Shown in pieces: positions 9,866-18,289 of a stretch of 38,698 nucleotides of DNA. Positions within the stretch are counted from its first letter, which is position 1, and each line of letters starts with the position of its first letter. The translations under genes were made by a program, and so were the position numbers. The notes below the pieces were generated by a model. That model did no database searches. It was not told the origin of the DNA and worked only from the letters and a program-made list of their open reading frames with translations. The DNA lies in contig JAUQQG010000067.1 in the NCBI GenBank assembly GCA_030550015.1, positions 1-38,698 on the forward strand, read 5' to 3'. Origin of the DNA: a bacterium (GTDB taxonomy: Bacteria > Sysuimicrobiota > Sysuimicrobiia > Sysuimicrobiales > Thermofontiviventaceae).

Positions 9866-10323
9866 CCCCTTCCCAGGCCTCCCTTCCCCGCGGGATATTC
9901 GCCTTCCTGAAGGGGCCACGCGCGCAGGACATGCCAACGAGGAGGCCACGTAGCGAGCCTCGGATAGAACTCCCGTGGGTCGAATTCCTCTCCTAGCTCC
10001 CGGATGCTCAGGATCCTGCTCAAGCGGAACGAGCGGAAATCGTTCCGGTTATAGGCAAAGGCCACAAGGAGCTCCTCACCTGTCTCACCTCCTGGGACCA
10101 AATCCCATGGAGCGATGACGTACTTCTCCACAGATCCCCCTTTCTTTTGATAGGTGAGATGGAGGATCCGCCTCTCTTGAATCGCTCGGATCAACTCCTC
10201 CCTCCACGGGCTAACGATGACCCCACCCGATTGCACCCCCTCCTTCGCGAAGCGGAAAGCATACCCACGCAGAGTAGGAATGGCGTTTTCTCTATACGAA
10301 ATGGGATATATGCTCACTCCCAT
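9862..10323 (-). CDS. Stand-alone WYL-domain protein
   Basis: About 151-153 aa. The central part resembles a WYL domain: LIRAIQERRILHLTYQKKG, then VIAPWDLVPGG, LLVAFAYNRNDFRSFRLSRI and a final EEFDP. WYL domains are nucleic-acid or ligand-sensing modules usually joined to a helix-turn-helix; none is visible here. As sequenced, ATG 10323 is created by the junction of a 28-bp duplication (10294-10349). If one copy is removed, the start becomes a GTG whose GTGA overlaps the helicase stop, giving MSI(H/Y)PISYRENA. Its 3' end overlaps the yhaO-like ATG by 4 bp, so it is translationally coupled on both sides within the repair cassette. Confidence 0.75.
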   Translation of the reverse strand: MGVSIYPISYRENAIPTLRGYAFRFAKEGVQSGGVIVSPWREELIRAIQERRILHLTYQKKGGSVEKYVIAPWDLVPGGETGEELLVAFAYNRNDFRSFRLSRILSIRELGEEFDPREFYPRLATWPPRWHVLRAWPLQEGEYPAGKGGLGRG

Positions 10324-10349
10324 ACGAAATGGGATGTATGCTCACTCCC
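10294..10349. repeat. 28-bp tandem duplication at the helicase/WYL gene junction
   Basis: 10294-10321 and 10322-10349 with one mismatch (a/g). It separates the GTGA overlap from the WYL reading frame. Confidence 0.97.
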
Positions 10350-13300
10350 CTGCTGCGGTGTAAGGACAAATCTGGTTGAAAGCACAAAACCTGCACGCCC
10401 GGTAGAAGTCTGGCGTGGCCACAAAGCGCTGTGCCCGAATCCCCTTAGCTACCTTCTCGATCACCTCTATCGCTTCGCGGATATACTCCTCATGCGGCTC
10501 TGCACGCCCCACCAGTACCTGCTGACTCCCCAAAAAACGGAGCTCTACCCAAGAGGGGAGGCGTCCATAGACCTCCTTGTAGGCGAGTGCGTAAATGGCC
10601 AACTGGAGGCTCTCCCTGGTCCTCCTATTGGCCTCCTTCGTGTCGCGGACATCGCTCGTCTTGAAGTCCACAATGACGACCTCGTCCCCGTGGACGTCTA
10701 CCCGATCCCACCTCCCCTTTACACGCGTCTTCCCAAGCTGGAAGCTGAAGGGCATCTCCACGAGGGTGGGAGTAACCCCACTACCTTCTTCGAATAGGAA
10801 GAACTGTCGCAGGACCTGGCGGCCTTCCTCAAACCGGTAATCCTCGTGTTCCCGGCTGACGAACCCTTCGTTTGTCCAGACCCGCTCGAAGTACGAAATG
10901 AGCTCTTCCAGGCTCATCGGCTGGTTCCGAGCTTTCCTCCGGTTATACTCTCGCACGGCCTCGTGGAGGGCTGCGCCGTAAACCACCCGGTGATCCCGCA
11001 TCACTGGGACGCGAAGGATATGGATATATTTGTACTTGAGCGGGCACGTATCGTAGTCGTCGATCTGCCGGAAGCTGAGGATGAGGGGACTGTCCTCAGG
11101 AAGTGGCTGGCCCATCAAGGACTCCACCACAGGCGGCGCATGCCGTTCGATGGCTTCCACCGCCGAGGCCTTTGCTACCTCAGGATCCACCTTGGGCATA
11201 TCCATCGCTTCAAGGACGAACTGGCTTACCTTCCGTGGCCGAACCCCCCCATAGTCCCGCGCGCTTGTCAAGTAGAGTTCTTTCTGGGCCCGTGTCATCC
11301 CCACGTAAAACAGGCGCCGCTCCTCCTGGAGGTGGAAATCGCCGCTGGGGAGGATGTCCTTGATCAGAGGATCAGGCAGGCTCAACCCCTCGTTGCGGTT
11401 CCGGGTCGGGAAGCGATCGGAGACACAGCTCACCAGGAAGACCACGGGAAACTCCAGGCCTTTGGCCTTGTGCACGGTCATGACGTGGACTGCATCGAGG
11501 TCGGGACCGGAGAGCTCCGCAGCTGTGGGATCATCCCCTGCTTCGATGAGCATAACTATATCCATGTACTCTACGAACGCGTGCACGTTGTCGTAGCGCA
11601 GGAGCTGGGCTACTTTGGCCACAATGTCGAAAAACTTCGCCAGGTTGGCGACTTTGATCTCGTCCTCCACATTGCCTGAAGCAACGAGGCGCCGGATATA
11701 TCCTGTCCGGTTCACGAGGTACTCGTAGAGAACCCGGCCGGTCACGTGGTGCTGAGCAAAGGAACGCATCTCTTTGAGGTCCTCCACGAGCTTGGCGATG
11801 GCAGCACGGCTCTCTGGGGAGACCTCCTCCAACTCCTCGTACGCGTGGAGCTGGTCGAAGATGTGCTCCAGGGAGCGGTTTTTGCGATTCGCCACGGCAA
11901 GGCAACGGGCGAGGTCCCCGGGGTCAATCTGGTAGAGGGGGGAACTTCCCAGATGGTAGAGGCTTAGGTTGTCATACGGGTTAGTGAGAGATCGGAGAAA
12001 AGCCATGACCAGGCGGATCTCCTCCCGCTGGTAGAGCCCCTGCCCCCCGCTGAAGTGAAAGGGAATCCCCCTCATATTTAAGGAACGCAGGAAAGGGTCG
12101 GCGTCGTTGTTGGAGCGAACAAGGATGGCAAAATCCTTATACCGGTATGCACCTTTCTCCACCTTCTCCGCAATGATGCTTGCAACCGCGTCCGCTTCAC
12201 TGGAGAGTGAATCAAAGTGGAGGTGTCGAACAGGCTGTCCCTCCATATGGACGGCGAACAGGCGCTTGTCCAGCTGGTTTTTGACCTCCAGACGATCGGG
12301 GTCGTTGTACCGGATCAAGCGATAGGCGGCATCGAGGATGAGCTGAGAAGAACGATAGTTCCTGGTAAGGACTATCTGGGTGGCGTGCGGATAGGTATCC
12401 ATAAAGTTCAAGATGTTGCTAATCGCAGCCCCCCTAAACTTGTAGATGCTCTGGTCGTCATCGCCCACCACGGTGATGTTCTCATGTCGGCTGGCCAGGA
12501 GCTTGGTGAGCTGGAACTGGGCGTAGTTCGTGTCCTGGAACTCATCGACGAGAATATACTTGAACTGCTCTTGATAGCGCCGCAGGACATGCGGTCGCTC
12601 CCGGAAGAGCTTGAGCGTGAGGGTGATGAGATCTCCAAAGTCCACGAGGCCTTCCTTCGCCAGGAGTTCCTGGTAGCGCTGGTACGTACGGGCAATCTCG
12701 AGTTGCCTGCGAGCCTCTTGCACTGCTTCAGGGTCAGTTGGATCCGCCTCTGCAAGGAGTTTTTCTGCATACGTCAGGTACTCCTCCGGGCTCACATCCT
12801 CATCTTTTGCCCGGCTGAATAGGGTGATCATTGCCTCTACATATTTGGTAGGGTCACCGAGCGGGCGGTAGTAGTCCAATGGAAAGTCGAAAAGGTGCTC
12901 GCGGAAAAAGATGATCTGCTCCGCCTTGGAGAGGATGCGGAAGTCTGGGTTAAGGCCGATCTCCAGGGCATTCTCCCGAAGGATCCGGTCTCCGAACGCG
13001 TGGAATGTACTAATCCACACGTCCGCATACCCATAGGGAACGAGGAGGTCTACCTTCTCCCGAAGGATCCGGTCTCCGAACGCGTGGAATGTACTAATCC
13101 ACACGTCCGCATACCCATAGGGAACGAGGAGGTCTACCCTCTCCTCCATCTCCGCGGCGGCCTTGTCGGTGAAGGTGAGCGCCAGGATCTCCCGTGGTCT
13201 CGCCCGCTTCGTCGCGATAAGATAGGCAATGCGGCGGGTGATCACCGTGGTCTTTCCGGTGCCTGCGCCTGCAACAATCAGGAGAGGCCCTTCCCCGTGG

Positions 13301-13530
13301 GTGACTGCGCGCCTTTGCTCTTCGTTGAGGTCAGCAAGGATCCTGCTGACCGAGAGCTCCCCCAACTCCTTCAGGAATTCAGCAGGCTCCTCCGCCACTC
13401 TCGATTCATGCGGCAGCCCCGCATGGAGGAGTTCTACAGAGGGAGGTTCGAGGCCCAAGGGGAGTTGGTCCTCACTTTCTTCGCCTTTCCTCGTCCTCGA
13501 AGCCAGGTTGCGGTGTCTTCGTTTCCCCAT
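10342..13530 (-). CDS. UvrD/AddA-type helicase fused to AddB-like Fe-S nuclease
   Basis: A single polypeptide with a superfamily-1 helicase and a RecB-type PD-(D/E)XK nuclease. Helicase motifs: Walker A AGAGTGKTT (about 87-95), ALTFTDKAAAEMEER, motif II VDEFQDTN, GDDDQSIYKFRGA, TVHKAKGLEF and VGMTRAQKEL. The C-terminal nuclease has GAALHEAVREYNR, GRWDRVDVHGDEVVIVDFKTS, and a likely 4Fe-4S staple: CPLKYKY plus CRFCAFNQIC (Cys1018, 1021 and 1027 of the corrected chain). ATG 13530 follows recX by 9 bp. An 84-bp in-frame duplication (12971-13138) adds 28 residues after helicase motif Ia; without it the protein is 1034 aa. Likely role: double-strand-break end processing. Confidence 0.92.
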   Translation of the reverse strand: MGKRRHRNLASRTRKGEESEDQLPLGLEPPSVELLHAGLPHESRVAEEPAEFLKELGELSVSRILADLNEEQRRAVTHGEGPLLIVAGAGTGKTTVITRRIAYLIATKRARPREILALTFTDKAAAEMEERVDLLVPYGYADVWISTFHAFGDRILREKVDLLVPYGYADVWISTFHAFGDRILRENALEIGLNPDFRILSKAEQIIFFREHLFDFPLDYYRPLGDPTKYVEAMITLFSRAKDEDVSPEEYLTYAEKLLAEADPTDPEAVQEARRQLEIARTYQRYQELLAKEGLVDFGDLITLTLKLFRERPHVLRRYQEQFKYILVDEFQDTNYAQFQLTKLLASRHENITVVGDDDQSIYKFRGAAISNILNFMDTYPHATQIVLTRNYRSSQLILDAAYRLIRYNDPDRLEVKNQLDKRLFAVHMEGQPVRHLHFDSLSSEADAVASIIAEKVEKGAYRYKDFAILVRSNNDADPFLRSLNMRGIPFHFSGGQGLYQREEIRLVMAFLRSLTNPYDNLSLYHLGSSPLYQIDPGDLARCLAVANRKNRSLEHIFDQLHAYEELEEVSPESRAAIAKLVEDLKEMRSFAQHHVTGRVLYEYLVNRTGYIRRLVASGNVEDEIKVANLAKFFDIVAKVAQLLRYDNVHAFVEYMDIVMLIEAGDDPTAAELSGPDLDAVHVMTVHKAKGLEFPVVFLVSCVSDRFPTRNRNEGLSLPDPLIKDILPSGDFHLQEERRLFYVGMTRAQKELYLTSARDYGGVRPRKVSQFVLEAMDMPKVDPEVAKASAVEAIERHAPPVVESLMGQPLPEDSPLILSFRQIDDYDTCPLKYKYIHILRVPVMRDHRVVYGAALHEAVREYNRRKARNQPMSLEELISYFERVWTNEGFVSREHEDYRFEEGRQVLRQFFLFEEGSGVTPTLVEMPFSFQLGKTRVKGRWDRVDVHGDEVVIVDFKTSDVRDTKEANRRTRESLQLAIYALAYKEVYGRLPSWVELRFLGSQQVLVGRAEPHEEYIREAIEVIEKVAKGIRAQRFVATPDFYRACRFCAFNQICPYTAAGE
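12971..13138. repeat. 84-bp exact tandem duplication in the helicase/nuclease gene
   Basis: 12971-13054 equals 13055-13138. In frame; repeats 28 residues including DLLVPYGYADVWISTFHAFG. Confidence 0.98.
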
Positions 13531-13539
13531 GACGTGCCC

Positions 13540-14181
13540 TCAGGATTCACGAGATCCTTCCTCCCGCACAAGCTCCCTCACCACAGATGTAGCTGTCTCG
13601 GGAGTGAACCCCCTGCGCTGGAGGAAGGAGATCAAACGCCTTTGTTGCACCTCCGGGGGAAAGCGATGATACGCCCGGAGGCGACGGAGGGCAACTTCCC
13701 GCGCAACCTCAACTTCTGTAGTCCCGGAGAGGGCCTCATCGAGCGCTTGTGCGATCACCTCCTTCACCACCCCCTTTGCCCGTAGCTCCGCTTCTAGCCT
13801 CTTCTGCCACGCTGGTCGTCTCGCCATGACCCCAGTGATCCAAGTCTTGGCAAACTGGAGGTCGTTGAGAACTCCCTGCTGCTCTAACATACGGATCACA
13901 TTCGTCACGATCTGGGGAGGGAATCCGCGCCTTTTAAGGTGGAGGGTCATTTCTGCCCTGCTGTACAGGCGGATGCGTAAAAGCCGGAGAGCAACTTGCA
14001 GCGCACGGTGCAAAAGGTCCTCGCTCGCGAGCCTCCTAAGGAGCCGATCATCGAGGGCCATCCCTACTTCTAACTCCGCCGCAAGCCCTCTTGAGACCAA
14101 AAATCTCCCCTTTCCCTCCACCTCCACGATAGCCCTCTCCACAGCGCCTGGAAGAGAACGAATTCGTCGAACGGTGACCAT
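13540..14181 (-). CDS. recX: Regulatory protein RecX
   Basis: 213 aa, a typical RecX length. It contains three-helix RecX repeats, with hallmark segments YSRAEMTLHLKRRGFP, LNDLQFAKTWI, RAKGVVKEVI and a C-terminal FLQRRGFTPETATSVVREL. RecX binds RecA and controls filament growth. It follows recA by 83 bp, a common arrangement, and precedes the helicase/nuclease by 9 bp. ATG 14181 is the first start in the conserved frame. No duplication is seen. Confidence 0.92.
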   Translation of the reverse strand: MVTVRRIRSLPGAVERAIVEVEGKGRFLVSRGLAAELEVGMALDDRLLRRLASEDLLHRALQVALRLLRIRLYSRAEMTLHLKRRGFPPQIVTNVIRMLEQQGVLNDLQFAKTWITGVMARRPAWQKRLEAELRAKGVVKEVIAQALDEALSGTTEVEVAREVALRRLRAYHRFPPEVQQRRLISFLQRRGFTPETATSVVRELVREEGSRES

Positions 14182-14264
14182 CGTCGCTCTCCCAAGTACC
14201 CCACCAACACCCGAAGTAGATCCTGTGGAGTGGTACTCCTATCTTCAGGAGGGAGCTCGCCCGC

Positions 14265-15368
14265 TTACGCCTTCACTTTTGCCTGAGGCTCTTTGCGTAC
14301 CTGCTCCGGGTCGGATGCTTTAACCTCCCCTACCGTCTTCAACCTAGGAAGCCCCAGTTTCTCCCGCACTTTGTCCTCGATCTCGTGGGCAAGCTCAGGG
14401 TTGCTCTCCAGGAAATCCCGGGCATTCTCCCTCCCTTGGCCCAACCGGATGTCCCCATAGGTGTACCACGTGCCGCTACGGGTGATGATCCCAGTGGAGA
14501 CAGCCATGTCGAGGATATTCCCTGCCTTGGAAATGCCCTTCCCGTAGAGAATCTCCACCTCCCCTTCCTTGAAGGGCGGGGCCAGCTTGTTCTTGACGAC
14601 CTTCACCCGGGCGCGCATGCCCACTGTATCCTCCCCAGACTTCAGGCTCTCGGTTCTTCGGATCTCCATGCGGACAGAGGAATAGAATTTTAGTGCGCGC
14701 CCTCCCGTCGTGGTCTCGGGGTTCCCAAACATTACCCCGATCTTCTCGCGCACCTGGTTGATGAACACGACAGTGGTGCGGGACTTGCTGATGGCGCCGA
14801 CGAGTTTGCGGAGCGCCTGGGACATGAGTCTTGCCTGGAGCCCCACGTGAGCATCCCCCATCTCCCCATCGAGCTCAGCCCGGGGGACGAGGGCGGCCAC
14901 TGAGTCGATGACAATCACGTCCACAGCCCCGCTTCGCACAAGCATCTCCGCGATCTCCAGGGCCTGTTCTCCAGAGTCGGGCTGGGAGATATAGAGATTG
15001 TCTACATCCACGCCAATCGCCCGGGCATAGTTGTCGACATCCACGCCAATCGCCCGGGCATAGTTGGGGTCAAGCGCGTGCTCCGCGTCAATGAAAGCAG
15101 CAATTCCCCCTTCCCGTTGGGCCTCAGCAATGATGTGGTACCCCAAGGTGGTCTTCCCCGACGCTTCAGGGCCGTAGATCTCCACCACCCTGCCCCGCGG
15201 GACTCCCCCGATGCCAAGGGCAGCATCGAGGGAAAGGGCACCCGTGGAGATCACTTCCACTGCGAGCTTGGCGCTTGCCTCGCCAAGTTTCATGATCGAT
15301 CCTTTTCCAAATTGCTTCTCAATCTGGGTGAGGGCTAATTCGAGAGCACGCTGACGCTCATTCATCAT
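14265..15368 (-). CDS. recA: Recombinase RecA
   Basis: RecA drives strand exchange and triggers LexA cleavage. Walker A is GPEASGKTT (66-74); the MAW block (AEHALDP), Walker [11 protein letters not shown], the DNA-binding loops and [12 protein letters not shown] follow. A 33-bp in-frame duplication with one mismatch (15000-15065) repeats [11 protein letters not shown], which is absent from RecA proteins I know; without it the chain is 356 aa. Start ATG 15368 (or the adjacent ATG 15365) sits behind GGGAGGTAGTC. The gene has its own LexA-type promoter and heads recX, helicase/nuclease, WYL, yhaO and yhaN. Confidence 0.97.
   Translation of the reverse strand: MMNERQRALELALTQIEKQFGKGSIMKLGEASAKLAVEVISTGALSLDAALGIGGVPRGRVVEIYGPEASGKTTLGYHIIAEAQREGGIAAFIDAEHALDPNYARAIGVDVDNYARAIGVDVDNLYISQPDSGEQALEIAEMLVRSGAVDVIVIDSVAALVPRAELDGEMGDAHVGLQARLMSQALRKLVGAISKSRTTVVFINQVREKIGVMFGNPETTTGGRALKFYSSVRMEIRRTESLKSGEDTVGMRARVKVVKNKLAPPFKEGEVEILYGKGISKAGNILDMAVSTGIITRSGTWYTYGDIRLGQGRENARDFLESNPELAHEIEDKVREKLGLPRLKTVGEVKASDPEQVRKEPQAKVKA
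15000..15065. repeat. 33-bp tandem duplication in recA
   Basis: 15000-15032 and 15033-15065 with one silent mismatch. In frame; repeats [11 protein letters not shown]. Confidence 0.98.
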
Positions 15369-15394
15369 GACTACCTCCCTCTTTGCTTGAACTC

Positions 15395-15423
15395 ACTATA
15401 CCAAACATATGTTTGATTGTCAA
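15395..15423 (-). promoter_or_regulatory. recA promoter with LexA-like operator
   Basis: On the minus strand: -35 TTGACA (15418-15423), 17-nt spacer, -10 TATAGT (15395-15400). The spacer contains a perfect 14-bp palindrome, CAAACATATGTTTG (15402-15415), nearly the Gram-positive LexA box (CGAACATATGTTCG type). LexA bound there would block RNA polymerase, so this is very likely an SOS-controlled promoter. The TGA within the -35 box is also the thpR stop codon. Confidence 0.9.
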
Positions 15424-16013
15424 GCCCCATTTTCCCCCAGGAGAACTGTCTCCAGAGGGGTATAGATGGGCCCGCTCGGAGTGAGGCGGCTCTCCATCAC
15501 CACCATAGCCTCCACGCGCTGATCGCCCACATCCACATCCTTCAGGGAGCGCAGGAGGCGGACGAGATCCCCCCAGTTCCTGCTCGTCTTCAGCCTGCCA
15601 AGGGTGAGGTGGGCAGTAAACGGCCGGTCCTCTTTGGGAAAGTGGTATCGCGCCAGGGAAAGGCTGACGGCTTCAGCAAGCCTAGCGAGTTCAGCCTCCC
15701 CCTCCCCAACACCGATCCAGACCACCTGGGGGCGCTCCAGGCTAGGGAAAGCCCCTACCCCCTTGAGATGGATCGCGAATGGAGAGGCCCTGCGGCCTGC
15801 CTCGCGCACGGCGATCTTTGCCTTGGCCACCTCAGCCAAAGGGAGTTCCCCCAAGAACCGGAGGGTAAAATGGAGGTTCTGGGGCTGGACCCACCGCATG
15901 TGCGCGCCTGACTCCTTGAGGGCCTGCTGGATATGAACAACCTTCTCCCTGAGCTGATGATCAAGCTCCACGGCGATGAACACGCGATGAAGACGTGGCT
16001 GCTCGCGGTTCAC
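15420..16013 (-). CDS. thpR: RNA 2',3'-cyclic phosphodiesterase / 2'-5' RNA ligase ThpR
   Basis: A 2H phosphoesterase of 197 aa with both HxTx motifs: HFTLRFLG and HLTLGRL. I choose GTG 16013 because it overlaps the cinA stop (GTGA), has GGGAGGAG just upstream, and gives an N-terminus (LHRVFIAVELD) matching the family. The longer open frame to 16085 overlaps cinA coding sequence. cinA-ligT-recA order is known from Deinococcus and relatives, so this linkage is conserved. The stop lies inside the recA promoter. Confidence 0.9.
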   Translation of the reverse strand: MNREQPRLHRVFIAVELDHQLREKVVHIQQALKESGAHMRWVQPQNLHFTLRFLGELPLAEVAKAKIAVREAGRRASPFAIHLKGVGAFPSLERPQVVWIGVGEGEAELARLAEAVSLSLARYHFPKEDRPFTAHLTLGRLKTSRNWGDLVRLLRSLKDVDVGDQRVEAMVVMESRLTPSGPIYTPLETVLLGENGA

Positions 16014-17269
16014 GATCTCCTCCCGTTGAGACCCCGAAGAAGGTAAAGCCGTAGCAAGTTCAACGCAGCCTGGGATGCGAGCCACTTGATCCCCTCGCGC
16101 CCAGGTTCTTCCCCAAACCGGTGCTCCTCTACCTCTTCCCCTTCCGGTGCGGCAAGGGCGATATACACAGTTCCTACAGGAAGTTCCCCTACGCGTTGGG
16201 GCCCAGCCACCCCAGTTACTGACAGCCCAAGATCGCTCCCCAAGAGCGCCCTCGCTTCCCTGGCCATGGCCACGCTCACCTCCGGGCTCACCTCGCCCGC
16301 CTCTCTAAGAAGTGCTTCCTTCAACCGGCCAAGCTGCATCTTCGCCCGCTTCGTGTAGGGCACCGCAGCTCCCACAAGGTATTCCGAGCTCCCGGGGACG
16401 TTGGTCAACCGGTGGGAGAGGAGGCCACCTGTACACGACTCGACAACCCCAAGGGTTAGGCGACGGCCACGCAGGAGGCGGCCCACGACTTCCTCCAGGC
16501 TTTCCTCATCGATTCCAAAGACAAGCTCGCCCAGACGCCCGCGAACTTCCTGTTCCGCAGCCTCCAGCATTGCTGCTACCTCCTCAGGGTTCCCCTTCGC
16601 GGTGATGCGGACGTGGACCTCTCCCCGATGGGCCAAGAAGGCAATGGTCGGGTTTGCCCGCGAGAGAAGGCCGGCCAGCTTTGCTTCGACCAATGCCTCT
16701 CCCGCCCCTGCGATCCGGAGGATGCGGGAACGGATGACTTCCTTCCCTGTGAACCCTCTGGAGTGGAGATAAGGGATGACCCCTTCCCGGACCATCCCTT
16801 TCATCTCGCGGGGAACCCCCGGGAGAAGGATCAGGATCTTCTCCCCGTGTTCGATGATCAACCCGGGAGCGGTTCCCCACCGGTTTGGAATGATCTTGGC
16901 CCCCCTGGGGATGAGGGCTTGCTTGAGCACGGATTCCACCAGGGGTCGACGACGCTGTTCAAACAACGCGCGGATATGGGCTTCCACGCTCTCCTCCCGT
17001 ACCAGCTCTAACCCCAGGAGGTCTGCCACTGCCTCCTTGGTGAGATCGTCCTCTGTAGGGCCGAGCCCCCCCGTAAAGAGGAGGAGATCGGAACGGGACA
17101 GCGCCTCTTTTGTTACCTGCTGGATACGCGCCCAGTTATCCCCCACGGTGGTCTTAAAATAGAGGTCAATCCCGAGTTCGGCCAGGACCTGGGCCAGGAA
17201 AGTAGCATTGGTGTCCACAATCTGGCCAAGGAGCAGTTCGGTCCCCACGGAAATAATCTCAGCACGCAT
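16010..17269 (-). CDS. cinA: CinA family nucleotide-binding protein (competence/damage-inducible)
   Basis: 419 aa with both CinA domains: an N-terminal molybdopterin-binding-like COG1058 domain (IISVGTELLLGQIVDTN, FTGGLGPTEDDLTKEAV, LLPGVPREM) and a C-terminal CinA domain (VVESCTGGLLSHRLT, SVTGVAGP). The C-terminal domain deamidates NMN in several bacteria, and the N-terminal domain acts on ADP-ribose. ATG 17269 follows GAGGTTGGAG; a TTG two codons earlier is less likely. It has its own promoter and is coupled to thpR by a GTGA overlap. Confidence 0.94.
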   Translation of the reverse strand: MRAEIISVGTELLLGQIVDTNATFLAQVLAELGIDLYFKTTVGDNWARIQQVTKEALSRSDLLLFTGGLGPTEDDLTKEAVADLLGLELVREESVEAHIRALFEQRRRPLVESVLKQALIPRGAKIIPNRWGTAPGLIIEHGEKILILLPGVPREMKGMVREGVIPYLHSRGFTGKEVIRSRILRIAGAGEALVEAKLAGLLSRANPTIAFLAHRGEVHVRITAKGNPEEVAAMLEAAEQEVRGRLGELVFGIDEESLEEVVGRLLRGRRLTLGVVESCTGGLLSHRLTNVPGSSEYLVGAAVPYTKRAKMQLGRLKEALLREAGEVSPEVSVAMAREARALLGSDLGLSVTGVAGPQRVGELPVGTVYIALAAPEGEEVEEHRFGEEPGREGIKWLASQAALNLLRLYLLRGLNGRRS

Positions 17270-17290
17270 CTCCAACCTCAGGCCTTGTTT

Positions 17291-17376
17291 CCCTAACTAC
17301 TTGGACGGAGGACCCCGCTCTCCCTTTACTCAACCCTAACTACTTGGACGGAGGACCCCGCTCTCCCTTTACTCAA
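17291..17376. repeat. 43-bp exact tandem duplication upstream of cinA
   Basis: 17291-17333 equals 17334-17376, in the cinA leader; no coding effect. Confidence 0.98.
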
Positions 17377-17405
17377 CCCTCGCCGAAAAACAATCAAGTG
17401 ATTCT

Positions 17406-17434
17406 AGTATAAAAGAAAAATGTAATTCTTGCAA
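17406..17434 (-). promoter_or_regulatory. Probable sigma-70 promoter for cinA-thpR
   Basis: Minus strand: -35 TTGCAA (17429-17434), 17-nt spacer, -10 TATACT (17406-17411), in a locally AT-rich stretch just after the rodZ-like stop. It points at cinA. The 43-bp duplication (17291-17376) lies in the leader between promoter and cinA. Confidence 0.65.
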
Positions 17435-17446
17435 CAAGGATTCAGG

Positions 17447-18211
17447 CTATGGAGAGGAGGTGAAAGTTTGCTCGACGACTTGTCCTGGCTTTCCCATGGG
17501 AGTAAAGGTGGAGCCGTTCACAGAGACCGCAACACCCCCAGCATTTCCAACGCGGATGGTGATCTCCTCCGACGCCTCCCAGCTTCCCATTTCACCGCTC
17601 TTCAGGAACCCTTCAAACACCTTCTCCCTGTCGGCGATGACCCGCACCCAGGACCTGCCACTCGCCTTCAGCACGACACGCACCCCGCTTTGAGCCGGTG
17701 GCGCTTTTGGAGGCGGGGATTCCTGGATAGCTCCCTGGTCTCCCCCAAAAGCTTCCTGGGATGGCTCCGGTTGGATGTAGGTAGTTTCCACCTGGGGCTG
17801 AGGGGCGAGGAACTGTCTAAGCTCTGTCAGGGCGTAGTACCCAACAGCACTGAGGACCACGAGGAGGAAAAGGGTAGCAAGGACCACAACGCGGCGCCAT
17901 GGGGAGGGAGGGGTAGCCGGCTCAATGGGAACCTTGGCGAATTCAGCCTGAGGAGGAGGCTGGGATATCTGCGCGTAGATGTGGAGGAGTGAACCTTCCT
18001 CGATATCCAGTGCCTGGGCGAGGATCTTCAGGTAGCCTTTCACAAATATAGGTGGAGGAAGTAGTTCGAACTTCTCCTCTTCCAAGGCCTTCAGGTAGGT
18101 CCTCCGGATCCTGGTCATCGCCTCCAGGTCGACGTAGGAGAGCCCTTTTCTCTCCCTGGCACGGCGCAGGAGTTCCCCAAGCCCCAACTCACCCTGCTGC
18201 AATTCCCTCAT
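17447..18211 (-). CDS. RodZ-like helix-turn-helix membrane protein
   Basis: 254 aa from ATG 18211. N-terminal HTH_25 domain (LGELLRRARERKGLSYVDLEAMTRIRRTYLKALE, FVKGYLKILAQALDI), one transmembrane helix (about 107-127), a Pro/Gln/Glu-rich linker, and a C-terminal DUF4115-type beta domain. This is the RodZ/YmfM architecture; RodZ links MreB to the cell-shape machinery. In Bacilli ymfM lies just upstream of pgsA-cinA-recA, matching the position here except that pgsA is missing. An AAGGAG lies 11-12 nt upstream of the chosen ATG; a TTG at 18235 also opens the frame. Confidence 0.85.
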   Translation of the reverse strand: MRELQQGELGLGELLRRARERKGLSYVDLEAMTRIRRTYLKALEEEKFELLPPPIFVKGYLKILAQALDIEEGSLLHIYAQISQPPPQAEFAKVPIEPATPPSPWRRVVVLATLFLLVVLSAVGYYALTELRQFLAPQPQVETTYIQPEPSQEAFGGDQGAIQESPPPKAPPAQSGVRVVLKASGRSWVRVIADREKVFEGFLKSGEMGSWEASEEITIRVGNAGGVAVSVNGSTFTPMGKPGQVVEQTFTSSP

Positions 18212-18289
18212 GACGGGCAACTCTCCTTCGGTCAAGTCCTGCCCCCGAAATCCTCCTTATGGACTTACACTTCCACGGTCCCCTCGGAC

